A DNA stretch of 10,259 nt from Actinomycetes bacterium (GTDB taxonomy: Bacteria > Actinomycetota > Coriobacteriia > WRKU01 > WQUG01). The notes under the pieces are model-generated. The model saw only the letters and a program-made list of their open reading frames with translations. It was not told the DNA's origin and ran no database searches. Of the stretch, positions 1-6,365 are shown in pieces. The number at the start of each line of letters is the position of its first letter. Position 1 is the first letter of the stretch. Location: contig WQUG01000074.1 of assembly GCA_009785855.1 (NCBI GenBank), positions 1 through 10,259 on the forward strand, given 5' to 3'. A program made the translations under genes and the position numbers.

Positions 1-11
1 TCTGTCACGCC

Positions 12-43
12 TATTGTATTAAGCACCTAATACAATAATACAA
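12..43. repeat. 10-bp inverted repeat plus tandem TAATACAA octamers, possible operator
   Basis: TATTGTATTA at 12-21 and TAATACAATA at 28-37 are perfect inverted arms around a 6-nt spacer. The octamer TAATACAA occurs at 28-35 and again directly after it at 36-43, and its complement lies at 14-21, so there are three copies in 30 bases. The stretch is AT-rich in otherwise GC-rich DNA and lies about 200 bases upstream of arcC. It could be a dimeric regulator operator or the terminator of an upstream gene; the T-run expected of a terminator is absent. Confidence 0.45.
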
Positions 44-171
44 GTAGCGCGACAATGCAAGCAGGAAGAGGAACTCTGATCGTCTTTGATGTTGATAGTG
101 ACCCTTCACGGTATGAAGTAGCCCACTGTCCAGCTTCTTATGGCGATGCTGTGTGGGGCTGGAAGTCTCTG

Positions 172-177
172 TATAAT
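172..177 (+). promoter_or_regulatory. candidate -10 box for arcC
   Basis: A perfect TATAAT lies at 172-177, about 70 bases before the arcC start codon. At a spacing of 16-18 bases no good -35 hexamer is visible, so if it is used an activator may be needed. The inverted repeat at 12-43 lies about 130 bases upstream. Confidence 0.35.
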
Positions 178-247
178 CGGTATTGTTCTGCCGTTAGGGT
201 AGACAGCATGTCGTGTATAGAATCATGGAATCGAGGCTGATCGTCGT

Positions 248-1180
248 ATGAGCAAGATAGTTGTAGCGCTGGGCGGGAACGCCCTGGGGGATACGCCGGA
301 GACCCAACTGGAGAACGCCCGTATCGCCGCGAAGTCGCTGGCCCCCCTGGTGATCGCCGGGCACAGCCTGGTGGTCTGTCACGGCAACGGTCCGCAGGTC
401 GGCATCATCAAGCTTGCCTTTGATACCGCAAGCGAGGCGGGTGCGGTGCCGGCCATGCCCTTCCCCGAGTGCTCGGCCATGAGCCAGGGCTACATCGGCT
501 ACCACCTGCAGCACGCCATCGACGAGGAGATCGAGCGCGAGGGCGGTCGCGGCATCCCCGTGATCACGATGCTCACGCAGACGATCGTCGATGAGAACGA
601 TCCGGCCTTCGACGATCCGACCAAGCCGATCGGCTCCTACTATGACGAGGAGACCGCCAAAAGGCTGGCCGCGGAGAACGGCCACGTCTACAAAGAGGAC
701 GCCGGTCGCGGCTGGCGCCGGGTGGTCGCAAGCCCCAAGCCGATCGACATCTATGAGACGATCAGCCTGCGCGCACTGTTCTACGCGCGCGAAGTCATCA
801 TCGCGGGCGGCGGCGGCGGCATCCCGATCGTCAAGCGCGAGCATGGTTACGAGGGCGTCGACGCGGTCATCGACAAGGACTTCGCGGCGGCCAAGATCGC
901 CGAGCTTGTTGAAGCCGACTACTTCATCATCCTGACGGCGGTCGACAAGGTCGCCATCAACTTCAACACGCCGGCGCAGCAGGACCTGAGCCTCATCACC
1001 TGCGCTCAGGCGCGTGAGTTCATCGAGCAGGGGCAGTTCGCCCCCGGCAGTATGCTGCCCAAGGTGCAGGCGGCGATGAGCTTCATCGAGGCCACACCGC
1101 AGGGACATGCGATCATCACTTCGCTCGAGATGGCGAAGGACGCGCTGGACGGCAAGACGGGCACACAGATCGTCAACTGA
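248..1180 (+). CDS. arcC: carbamate kinase
   Basis: This enzyme catalyses reversible phosphoryl transfer between carbamoyl phosphate and ADP, giving ATP, ammonia and CO2. In the cytoplasm it is the last, energy-yielding step of the arginine deiminase pathway. The 310 residues match the usual family length. Visible amino-acid-kinase-fold motifs are the N-terminal LGGNALG (8-14), HGNGPQVG (45-52), KPIGSYY (126-132), RRVVASPKPI (157-166), the glycine loop AGGGGGIP (186-193), VIDKD (207-211), LTAVDKV (229-235) and GSMLPKVQAA (267-276). The ATG at 248 follows GAGG at 233-236 with an 11-nt spacer. No arcA or arcB lies downstream, so partners, if any, would be upstream or elsewhere. The next gene, adk, has its own candidate promoter. 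Confidence 0.96.
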   Translation: MSKIVVALGGNALGDTPETQLENARIAAKSLAPLVIAGHSLVVCHGNGPQVGIIKLAFDTASEAGAVPAMPFPECSAMSQGYIGYHLQHAIDEEIEREGGRGIPVITMLTQTIVDENDPAFDDPTKPIGSYYDEETAKRLAAENGHVYKEDAGRGWRRVVASPKPIDIYETISLRALFYAREVIIAGGGGGIPIVKREHGYEGVDAVIDKDFAAAKIAELVEADYFIILTAVDKVAINFNTPAQQDLSLITCAQAREFIEQGQFAPGSMLPKVQAAMSFIEATPQGHAIITSLEMAKDALDGKTGTQIVN

Positions 1181-1201
1181 CGCGCCTGAACGTCGCCTGA
1201 C

Positions 1202-1315
1202 TTATCGAATGGGAGCGGGTGAGTAGTCGGGGGCATGCGCCTGCTCAAACATCCTCGCCGCGAACATGAGGATCTGCTGATAGTCATTGCGCGGCTGCGG
1301 AACTCGCATTCGCAT
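1202..1315 (-). other. possible 37-residue ORF inside the inverted-repeat element (doubtful)
   Basis: The minus strand is open from an ATG at 1315-1313 to a TAA at 1204-1202. It would encode a 37-residue, Pro- and Met-containing peptide whose C-terminal part reads HAPDYSPAPIR. No good Shine-Dalgarno precedes it and I recognise no family. It covers most of the inverted-repeat element, and both arms of that element fall around its start and near its end. It may be a chance reading frame or a remnant of a longer gene. Confidence 0.15.
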
Positions 1316-1329
1316 ACCCCCGACTACTC
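1221..1329. repeat. 109-bp element bounded by 19-bp inverted repeats
   Basis: GAGTAGTCGGGGGCATGCG at 1221-1239 is the reverse complement of 1311-1329 except for one position (18 of 19 match, the outer 13 perfectly). A smaller inverted repeat, ATCCTC (1251-1256) with GAGGAT (1268-1273), lies inside. The whole sits between arcC and adk. Size and layout fit a non-autonomous mobile element (MITE-like), a dispersed intergenic repeat, or a structured RNA. No target-site duplication was found by eye. Confidence 0.6.
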
Positions 1330-1340
1330 TTCATCGTTGG

Positions 1341-1371
1341 GATAAGACACGCATCTGGCCCCTGTCTTATC
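1341..1371. repeat. 9-bp inverted repeat upstream of the adk promoter
   Basis: GATAAGACA (1341-1349) and TGTCTTATC (1363-1371) are perfect inverted arms with a 13-nt loop. The repeat lies just upstream of the candidate adk -10 element. It could be an operator or could end transcription coming from arcC, but no U-run follows. Confidence 0.4.
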
Positions 1372-1392
1372 GCGTCAGTATGCTGATACGCA

Positions 1393-1401
1393 TGCTATGA
1401 T
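1393..1401 (+). promoter_or_regulatory. candidate extended -10 promoter of adk-map
   Basis: TG-C-TATGAT at 1393-1401 fits an extended -10 element (TGn followed by TATnAT), about 35 bases before the adk start. No convincing -35 is seen, as is common for extended -10 promoters. It would give adk-map a promoter separate from arcC. Confidence 0.45.
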
Positions 1402-1435
1402 GTTAGTGGTCCGCAGGTAAGGCGAAAGGAACCCC

Positions 1436-2065
1436 ATGAACATCGTGCTGTTGGGCGCCCCGGGCGCCGGCAAAGGTACCCAGGCCGCTCGTCTGATCGA
1501 GGAGTATCACGTCCCGCACATCTCGACCGGTGACATCTTCCGCGCGGCGCTGTCGGAGGGCACTCCGCTGGGCCTTGAGGCCAAGAAGTACATGGACGCA
1601 GGCGAGCTTGTCCCCGACCAGCTCGTGATCGATCTGATGGACGAGCGCCTGTCCCAGGCCGACACCGCTCCCGGGTTCATCCTGGACGGTTTTCCGCGTA
1701 CGGCGGCGCAGGCGGTCGCGCTGGATGAGGCGCTTGGCGCCTCTGATCGGGTGATCGATGTGGCGCTGTCCATCGACGTCGATCCCGAGGTCATCGTGAA
1801 GCGCCTGAGCTCACGGCGCACCTGTGCGAGCTGCGGACGGATCACTTCTGCCGACGAGGGTACGTCCTGCAAGGAGTGCGGCGGCGCACTGGAGCAGCGC
1901 GCTGATGACAACGAGTCGACGATCCGCAACCGTCTTTCTGTCTATGAGGAGCAGACCGCTCCGCTCATCAACTACTACCAGGGCAAGGGGCTTCTGGTCG
2001 AGATCGACGGCGACCGTCCGGTCGAGACCGTGTGGGCCGACGTGAAAGCGGCCTGCGAGCGCTGA
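1436..2065 (+). CDS. adk: adenylate kinase
   Basis: It converts ATP and AMP to two ADP in the cytoplasm and maintains the adenylate pool. The 209 residues begin with the P-loop GAPGAGKGT (7-15), followed by the AMP-binding segment HISTGDIFR (28-36) and the FILDGFPRT core motif (81-89). The LID carries a four-cysteine zinc site: C130, C133, C145 and C148. Only 11 residues separate C133 from C145, about five fewer than in Bacillus-type enzymes, so the LID is short. RRTC before it and DDNESTIRNRL (158-168) after it supply the usual arginine and aspartate residues. AAGGA at 1426-1430 precedes the ATG by 5 nt. It overlaps map by one base (TGATG), which implies translational coupling. secY, the usual upstream neighbour, is absent. 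Confidence 0.97.
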   Translation: MNIVLLGAPGAGKGTQAARLIEEYHVPHISTGDIFRAALSEGTPLGLEAKKYMDAGELVPDQLVIDLMDERLSQADTAPGFILDGFPRTAAQAVALDEALGASDRVIDVALSIDVDPEVIVKRLSSRRTCASCGRITSADEGTSCKECGGALEQRADDNESTIRNRLSVYEEQTAPLINYYQGKGLLVEIDGDRPVETVWADVKAACER

Positions 2066-2853
2066 TGCGTCCCGGCATCCGTATCAAGACCCCGGCAGAG
2101 ATCGAGGAGATGCGCGGGGCTGGTCGCGTCGCGGCCAAAGCCCTGCGCGTGACCTGCGAGGCGGCGCGCCCCGGCGTCACGACCAAAGAGCTCGATGAGC
2201 TGGCCGACACCACCATCCGCGAGGAGGGCGCCATCCCGACCTTTCTGGGCTATGGTGGATTCAAGGGCAGTATCTGCGCAAGTATCAACGAGGAGATCGT
2301 CCATGGCATCCCCTCGCCGCGCCTGAAGCTCTACGCCGGCGACCTGCTGACCATCGACGTCGGCGCGACGCTGGCGGGATGGGTGGGGGACAACGCGAAC
2401 TCGGTGGGTATCGGGGAGCTGGACGCCGAGGGACAGCGCCTGATCGACGTGACGCGGAAGGCGCTGTATGCCGGGATCGCTGCGGCGGTGCCGGGCAACC
2501 ACTTCGGCGATGTGTCGGCGGCGGTCGGGGCAGTGGCTGAGGCTGCGGGTCTCGGCATCGTGCGCGAGTACACGGGACACGGCGTCGGTCGCGAGATGCA
2601 CGAGGAGCCCAATGTTCCCAACTACGGCACACCGGGGACCGGAGCGCTGCTGGAGCCGGGTATGGTCTTCGCGATCGAGCCCATGTTCATGCTCGGTGGG
2701 GAGCGCGTCAAGGTGCGCGAGGATGGCTGGTGCGTGGTCACCGCCGATGGCAGCCGAGCGGCTCAGATCGAGCACACGATCGCGGTGACAGCCGACGGGC
2801 CGATGATACTGACCTGCGAATCCGAATCCGAGCGCTGGCCGGCGCACGTCTGA
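2065..2853 (+). CDS. map: methionine aminopeptidase, type I
   Basis: It removes the N-terminal methionine from nascent proteins in the cytoplasm. The 262-residue protein keeps the full two-metal site of the pita-bread fold: D98 (TIDVG), D109 (GDNANS), H172 (GHGVG), E205 (FAIEP) and E236 (QIEHT), with substrate-binding H80 (IVHGIP). The motif around D109 reads GDNANS instead of the usual GDsArT. The ATG at 2065 overlaps the adk stop codon. An in-frame ATG 33 bases upstream would lie within adk and add residues that do not look like the family, so 2065 is preferred. There is no strong Shine-Dalgarno, so translation probably depends on coupling to adk. A hairpin overlaps the stop codon, and the next gene converges from the other strand. 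Confidence 0.97.
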   Translation: MRPGIRIKTPAEIEEMRGAGRVAAKALRVTCEAARPGVTTKELDELADTTIREEGAIPTFLGYGGFKGSICASINEEIVHGIPSPRLKLYAGDLLTIDVGATLAGWVGDNANSVGIGELDAEGQRLIDVTRKALYAGIAAAVPGNHFGDVSAAVGAVAEAAGLGIVREYTGHGVGREMHEEPNVPNYGTPGTGALLEPGMVFAIEPMFMLGGERVKVREDGWCVVTADGSRAAQIEHTIAVTADGPMILTCESESERWPAHV

Positions 2854-2860
2854 GACGTGC
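2844..2860 (+). terminator. hairpin at the end of map, possible terminator
   Basis: GCACGTC (2844-2850) and GACGTGC (2854-2860) form a perfect 7-bp stem whose 3-nt loop is the map TGA stop codon. TTATCC follows, a poor U-tract. It lies between convergent genes. Confidence 0.4.
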
Positions 2861-2878
2861 TTATCCTGAGGCGCCCAC

Positions 2879-3469
2879 TTAGTAATAATAGCTCGGCGTG
2901 CCAGATCCCGCGCTCAGCGTGGCTATCCAGACGATGAGATAGATCACTCCGAGGAAGAGGGCGACTGAACCCAGAACGATACCGGCGATCGCCATCCCCT
3001 GCGAAGGGCTGTACTTGGTGGAGCTCTTAACGCCCACGATCCCCACGATGAGTCCGACGAGACCACCGATGACTCCCATGATCCCGGACCAGAAGAACAC
3101 CATGCCGATGATACCGAACACCAGCGAGGTGACAGACGCTCCGTGCCCTTTGCTCTGCGGCGCAGTTGCAGGAGGGTACGGCGGCGCCATCGGCGGATAC
3201 TGCGGCGGATACGTGGGCGCCGGTGGGTATTGCGGCGGATACGTGGGCGCCGGCTGGTATTGCGGCGGATACTGCGGAGGCGCTGCTGGCGGATACTGCG
3301 AAGCGGGCGGCGCCGGCGGATACTGCGGCGGCGGCATATACTGCGGAGGATACGGCGCAGGCGGAGGAGCTACCGGTGCTGGTTGCGCCGTAGGTAGCGG
3401 CGAAGCTACGGGCAGAGGCGTCACCGGTGGTGACGCCTCTGGATGTTGACTGAACTCATCTGGCTGCAT
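2879..3469 (-). CDS. Pro/Tyr-rich DUF4190-like membrane protein (paralogue A)
   Basis: Function unknown. The 196 residues have a long low-complexity N-terminal part (about 1-105) rich in Pro, Tyr, Gln and Ala, including two tandem copies of APTYPPQYPP (74-93). Two hydrophobic segments follow (about 112-147 and 158-186) with a Gly-rich layout and an NPxx-free loop, as in DUF4190 proteins. The C terminus ends in SYYY. There is no signal peptide; the N-terminal tail is probably cytoplasmic or surface-exposed depending on topology. AAAGGG at 3477-3482 precedes the ATG by 7 nt. The membrane part aligns by eye with the upstream neighbour (shared FGIIGMV, FWSGI and LGVIYL), so the pair is a tandem duplication, probably in one operon with a 42-base gap. 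Confidence 0.85.
   Translation of the reverse strand: MQPDEFSQHPEASPPVTPLPVASPLPTAQPAPVAPPPAPYPPQYMPPPQYPPAPPASQYPPAAPPQYPPQYQPAPTYPPQYPPAPTYPPQYPPMAPPYPPATAPQSKGHGASVTSLVFGIIGMVFFWSGIMGVIGGLVGLIVGIVGVKSSTKYSPSQGMAIAGIVLGSVALFLGVIYLIVWIATLSAGSGTPSYYY
3201..3260. repeat. 30-bp tandem repeat within the Pro-rich coding region
   Basis: Bases 3201-3230 and 3231-3260 match at 28 of 30 positions, with a partial third unit after them. They encode the repeated decapeptide of paralogue A. Such repeats can change copy number by slippage. Confidence 0.8.
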
Positions 3470-3511
3470 ACGAGAACCCTTTACTTAGATCGCGGTACAT
3501 GCTGTCAGGGA

Positions 3512-4090
3512 TCAGTAGTTCAAGTTCGCGGCTGTTATGCCCGCCAGCGCTGCAAAGAGCCAGACGAACAGGTAGATCACTCCGAGTACGAGGGCGCCCG
3601 CGCTCAGGGCGATAGCTGCGATCGAGAACCCCCATGCCTGACTGAACTTCTCGGCCTTCTTCAGGGTGCCGACTCCTTTGATGAGTCCTATGATCCCGAA
3701 CACGACGCCACCGATCCCGGACCAGAAAAGCACCATGCCGATGATGCCGAACACCATCGCGGTGGTCGCCTGCTTTTTGACTTCCTCATCTTCAGGAGCC
3801 GCAGGAGCTGCGGGCGCATACTGCGGAGCCGGAGCAGCTGCGGGCGCCGCAGGCGCGGCGGACGCGGCAGGCGGCGAAACATACTGAGGGGCGGCCGGTG
3901 GCGCCACGGGCGCTTCAGGCGCCGGAGGCGCATACTGCGGCGCAGGCGGGGCCTCAGGCGCGGGTGGGACAGAAACTTCCGGCGCAGGCGGGGCTGCAGG
4001 CGCGGGCGGAGGCGTCGGGACACTGTCCGGCGCAGGCGCTGTCGCGTCGTGATTCTCGACCGGGCTGTTGCCAGTCTCATCAGGGTACAT
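3512..4090 (-). CDS. Pro/Ala-rich DUF4190-like membrane protein (paralogue B)
   Basis: Function unknown. The 192 residues start with MYPDE, matching MQPDE in paralogue A. A Pro/Ala-rich tail (about 18-99) contains irregular PPAPEAP and PAPQYAP repeats. A charged stretch EDEEVKK (100-106) leads into two hydrophobic segments (about 110-143 and 154-186) that resemble DUF4190. The chosen start is ATG 4090-4088: AAAGGA (minus strand, 4102-4097) lies 6 nt before it. A start six codons further out would place this Shine-Dalgarno inside the coding region. It lies upstream of paralogue A and 79 bases downstream of xth, with its own candidate -10 box. The proteins are probably co-expressed; any interaction between them is inference. 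Confidence 0.85.
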   Translation of the reverse strand: MYPDETGNSPVENHDATAPAPDSVPTPPPAPAAPPAPEVSVPPAPEAPPAPQYAPPAPEAPVAPPAAPQYVSPPAASAAPAAPAAAPAPQYAPAAPAAPEDEEVKKQATTAMVFGIIGMVLFWSGIGGVVFGIIGLIKGVGTLKKAEKFSQAWGFSIAAIALSAGALVLGVIYLFVWLFAALAGITAANLNY

Positions 4091-4106
4091 AAGAAATCCT
4101 TTCTTC

Positions 4107-4124
4107 ATGGGCGCACTCGCCCAT
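4107..4124 (-). promoter_or_regulatory. leader hairpin before paralogue B
   Basis: ATGGGCG (4107-4113) and CGCCCAT (4118-4124) are perfect inverted arms with the 4-nt loop CACT. The hairpin lies in the 5' leader, four bases from the Shine-Dalgarno of the Pro/Ala-rich gene. It could stabilise the mRNA or tune translation. Confidence 0.35.
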
Positions 4125-4141
4125 AGGCCTTAACAGAGTCC

Positions 4142-4147
4142 ATTATA
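4142..4147 (-). promoter_or_regulatory. candidate -10 box for the DUF4190-like pair
   Basis: A perfect TATAAT reads leftward at 4147-4142, about 52 bases before the start of paralogue B and downstream of xth. No good -35 is seen at the standard spacing. Confidence 0.4.
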
Positions 4148-4169
4148 TACCTGTTTGCCCGCTGAGCCG

Positions 4170-4925
4170 TCAGTCTTTCAGCAGCAGGCCGATCGGGCAG
4201 TGATCCGAGCCCTCGACCTCCGGGTAGATGAGCGCGTCGGCGATCCGACTTTCCAGGCGCTTGCTTGCCAGGAAGTAGTCGATGCGCCAGCCCACGTTGC
4301 GCGCGCGGGCGTTCGCGCGAAAGGACCACCAGGTGTAGGCCTCGGTCGTATCCGGGTAGAGGTGGCGATAGGTGTCGATGAAGCCGGCCGAGAGCAGCTC
4401 GGTCATCTTGCCGCGCTCCTCATCAGAGAAACCGGCGTTGCCGCGGTTCGGCTTGGGACGCGCCAGGTCGATCTCTTCGTGCGCCACGTTCATGTCGCCG
4501 CAGATGATGACCGGCTTCTTCCGGTCAAGACCCCGGCAGAACTTCCGGAAGGCGTCCTCCCAGGCCATGCGATGATCGATGCGCGCAAGACCGTCCTGCG
4601 CGTTGGGGGTGTAGACGCTGATGAGCCAGAAGTCCGGGTACTCGACGGCCGTGACGCGTCCCTCGCGGTCAAGCTCTGCCACGCCGATCCCCTCGCGTAC
4701 AGAGATCGGCTCGGTCTTGCTGAACACCGCGGTACCCGAGTAGCCCTTTTTCTCGGCGTAGCTCCAGTACTGCCGGTAGCCCGGCAGCTCAAGTTCGACC
4801 TGCCCGGCCTGGACCTTGGTCTCGTTAAGGCAGAACGCATCGGCGTCGAGGCGGGTGAAGAAGTCGAGGAAGCCCTTCTTCAGCGAGGCTCTGATACCGT
4901 TGACATTCCAAGAGATGAGTAACAT
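4170..4925 (-). CDS. xth: exodeoxyribonuclease III (AP endonuclease, ExoA/Xth family)
   Basis: It cleaves DNA 5' of abasic sites and trims 3' blocked ends in base excision repair, in the cytoplasm. The 251 residues show the exonuclease-endonuclease-phosphatase fold signatures: WNVNGIR (6-12, N9), LNETKVQ (33-39, E35), SVYTPNAQ (103-110, Y105), the catalytic GDMNVAH (143-149, D144 and N146), NVGWRIDYF (210-218, D216) and SDHCP (240-244, H242). It is full length. Translation should start at ATG 4925-4923, preceded by an AAGGTGG-like site 6 nt away; the open frame extends further upstream but that part lies inside the divergent sigma-like gene and is not conserved-looking. A promoter shared back to back with that gene lies at 4950-4957. 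Confidence 0.95.
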   Translation of the reverse strand: MLLISWNVNGIRASLKKGFLDFFTRLDADAFCLNETKVQAGQVELELPGYRQYWSYAEKKGYSGTAVFSKTEPISVREGIGVAELDREGRVTAVEYPDFWLISVYTPNAQDGLARIDHRMAWEDAFRKFCRGLDRKKPVIICGDMNVAHEEIDLARPKPNRGNAGFSDEERGKMTELLSAGFIDTYRHLYPDTTEAYTWWSFRANARARNVGWRIDYFLASKRLESRIADALIYPEVEGSDHCPIGLLLKD

Positions 4926-4949
4926 CTTTCCCACCTTCCGCTTTTTGCC

Positions 4950-4957
4950 ATTATAAT
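4950..4957. promoter_or_regulatory. overlapping divergent -10 boxes (ATTATAAT)
   Basis: The palindrome ATTATAAT gives a perfect TATAAT on each strand: 4952-4957 rightward towards the sigma-like gene and 4955-4950 leftward towards xth. RNA polymerase could bind in only one direction at a time. No strong -35 is seen on either side. Confidence 0.45.
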
Positions 4958-4967
4958 AGAGAGTGGG

Positions 4968-4981
4968 CGAGAAGCTTTTCG
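4968..4981. promoter_or_regulatory. 14-bp near-palindrome in the divergent promoter region
   Basis: CGAGAAGCTTTTCG is symmetric except for one pair. It falls just downstream of the rightward -10 and near the leftward -35 position, a place where a bound repressor would affect both genes. Operator function is inference. Confidence 0.25.
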
Positions 4982-5009
4982 ACTGGCGGAACGGACAAGG
5001 TACGACGAA

Positions 5010-6365
5010 GTGGATGATCAGAAGAGCGATAAACGGCTGAGGGACCTGGTCGCAGCAACGCGCTTGGACAAGGAAGAGAACTTCGAGCAGCTCTATGCCG
5101 AGCTGCTTCCGCTTGTGTACTATCGTGCCCTGGTCCTGCTCAACGACCGCGGCGAGGCGCAGAAGGTCGCGCAGGTCTGCTTCGTGCATCTTTACAAGCA
5201 TATCGAGGAGCTCCATGACCTCGACCAGTTCCAACCCTGGCTTGAGGCGGTCATCGCCAGCGCCTGCAAGGGCATGATGCAGGCCCGCAAGCACGCCCAT
5301 GACATCGACACAGAACTCGGCCATGACCTTCTTGCCGATATGATCGGCGGATCAGAGAGCTACCGGCCGGACGAGGCCCTTGAGGCCCATGAGTCGGACG
5401 AGGCGGTCTGGGCCGCCATCCAGGCGCTGTCACAGAAGCAGAAGGAAGTCATCCTGCTGTACTACGTCGAAGGACTTTCCGTCGACGATATCGCCGCTGT
5501 ACTCGCGATCTCCTATTCAGCGGCCCGCTCCCGGCTCTTCAAGGCCCGTCGTCATCTGATGGCGCTGCTCGAGAAGGAAGGGGAGAAGGCCGCGGTCGGC
5601 CTGCGAAGCCTGGACCTGAACACCGCGCTGGGGCGCATGGACGCGCTCATACTCCTGCCCTTCCTGTCTCGCCAGCTGGCTGACTTCGGGTCCTCTGCGG
5701 GCTTCGGGAAGTTGGCCACAAGCATCGCGCGGCTGATCCCGGAGCATCACTCGCTTCTGACGGTCTCGGCAGAGATCTGGAGCGGGGTCGCCCGTGAGGT
5801 CGGTCTTCTTGCCCGGTCGGCTCCGGTGATCGCGGGCAGTGTTCTGAGCGCCTCCCAGGTGGCGGCGACCACCGCGCGTGCGGCGTCGCTGCCGGGCGCA
5901 GCCCTCAAGTTGATCCCGAAGCTCCTGCGCAGCGCCAGTTCGAACCCGGTTCAGGCAGCAGTCGTCGGCGTCGCGAGCGTGGCGGTGGTCGCCGGGGTCG
6001 CGGCAGGCGCCGTGATGCTCAGCCGTCCGTCGCCGCCTGCGCCGGTGGCTGCAACGCAGACGCAGAATCAGCAGAGCGCCTCGGCGGCGGCGCAGCAAAG
6101 CGAGGCGGAGGCCGCGAAGAAGGCCGCCGAGGCGGCAGCGGCCGCTCGTGCTGCGGCCGAGGCTGCGGCCAGACAGCGAGCCGCACAGAACAGCAGCGCC
6201 GCTGCCTCCACAGCATACCAGGTCCAACTGCCCAGCTCCTCTGCGCCACCGCCGCTCCCGCTCCCTCACTCTCCGGCGCACCCAACGCATCCTGTGACTC
6301 CACCGCCTCCCTCGATCCCGCCGACGAGCACACCGACGACCCCCGGCCCCTGGCCGCATCACTGA
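5010..6365 (+). CDS. ECF-type sigma factor-like protein with C-terminal membrane anchor
   Basis: The 451 residues appear to have four parts. Residues 24-92 resemble sigma-70 region 2 (NFEQLYAELLPLVYYRAL), though the usual DxxQETF core is degenerate, reading KVAQVCF (52-58). Residues 131-190 match sigma region 4 well: QALSQKQKEVILLYYVEGLSV, then the helix-turn-helix DIAAVLAISYSAARSRLFKARRHL. Residues 200-312 are a linker of unknown fold. A hydrophobic helix (about 314-337) follows, then a low-complexity Ala/Glu/Gln stretch (346-400) and a Pro-rich tail (408-451), probably outside the membrane. The start is GTG 5010, with ACAAGG about 9 nt upstream. No separate anti-sigma gene is adjacent. It probably acts as a membrane-tethered transcription regulator; whether it can still direct RNA polymerase is uncertain. 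Confidence 0.8.
   Translation: MDDQKSDKRLRDLVAATRLDKEENFEQLYAELLPLVYYRALVLLNDRGEAQKVAQVCFVHLYKHIEELHDLDQFQPWLEAVIASACKGMMQARKHAHDIDTELGHDLLADMIGGSESYRPDEALEAHESDEAVWAAIQALSQKQKEVILLYYVEGLSVDDIAAVLAISYSAARSRLFKARRHLMALLEKEGEKAAVGLRSLDLNTALGRMDALILLPFLSRQLADFGSSAGFGKLATSIARLIPEHHSLLTVSAEIWSGVAREVGLLARSAPVIAGSVLSASQVAATTARAASLPGAALKLIPKLLRSASSNPVQAAVVGVASVAVVAGVAAGAVMLSRPSPPAPVAATQTQNQQSASAAAQQSEAEAAKKAAEAAAAARAAAEAAARQRAAQNSSAAASTAYQVQLPSSSAPPPLPLPHSPAHPTHPVTPPPPSIPPTSTPTTPGPWPHH

Noticed and set aside
55..240. 61-residue plus-strand open frame before arcC
   Set aside because: No Shine-Dalgarno, no recognisable motif, and it contains the candidate arcC -10 box; probably chance.
194..1108. Long minus-strand open frame opposite arcC
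   Set aside because: High-GC shadow frame; the plus strand encodes a full carbamate kinase with all motifs.
3015..3449. Gly/Tyr/Cys-rich plus-strand frame
   Set aside because: It is the complement of the Pro-rich repeat coding region of the DUF4190-like gene.
4091..4108. Six-codon upstream start for paralogue B
   Set aside because: The Shine-Dalgarno AAAGGA falls within these codons and is well placed for the ATG at 4090, which also aligns with the start of paralogue A.
4926..5324. N-terminal extension of exonuclease III on the minus strand
   Set aside because: The extension runs through the divergent promoter and into the sigma-like gene; the family N terminus MLLISWNVNG begins at 4925 with its own Shine-Dalgarno.
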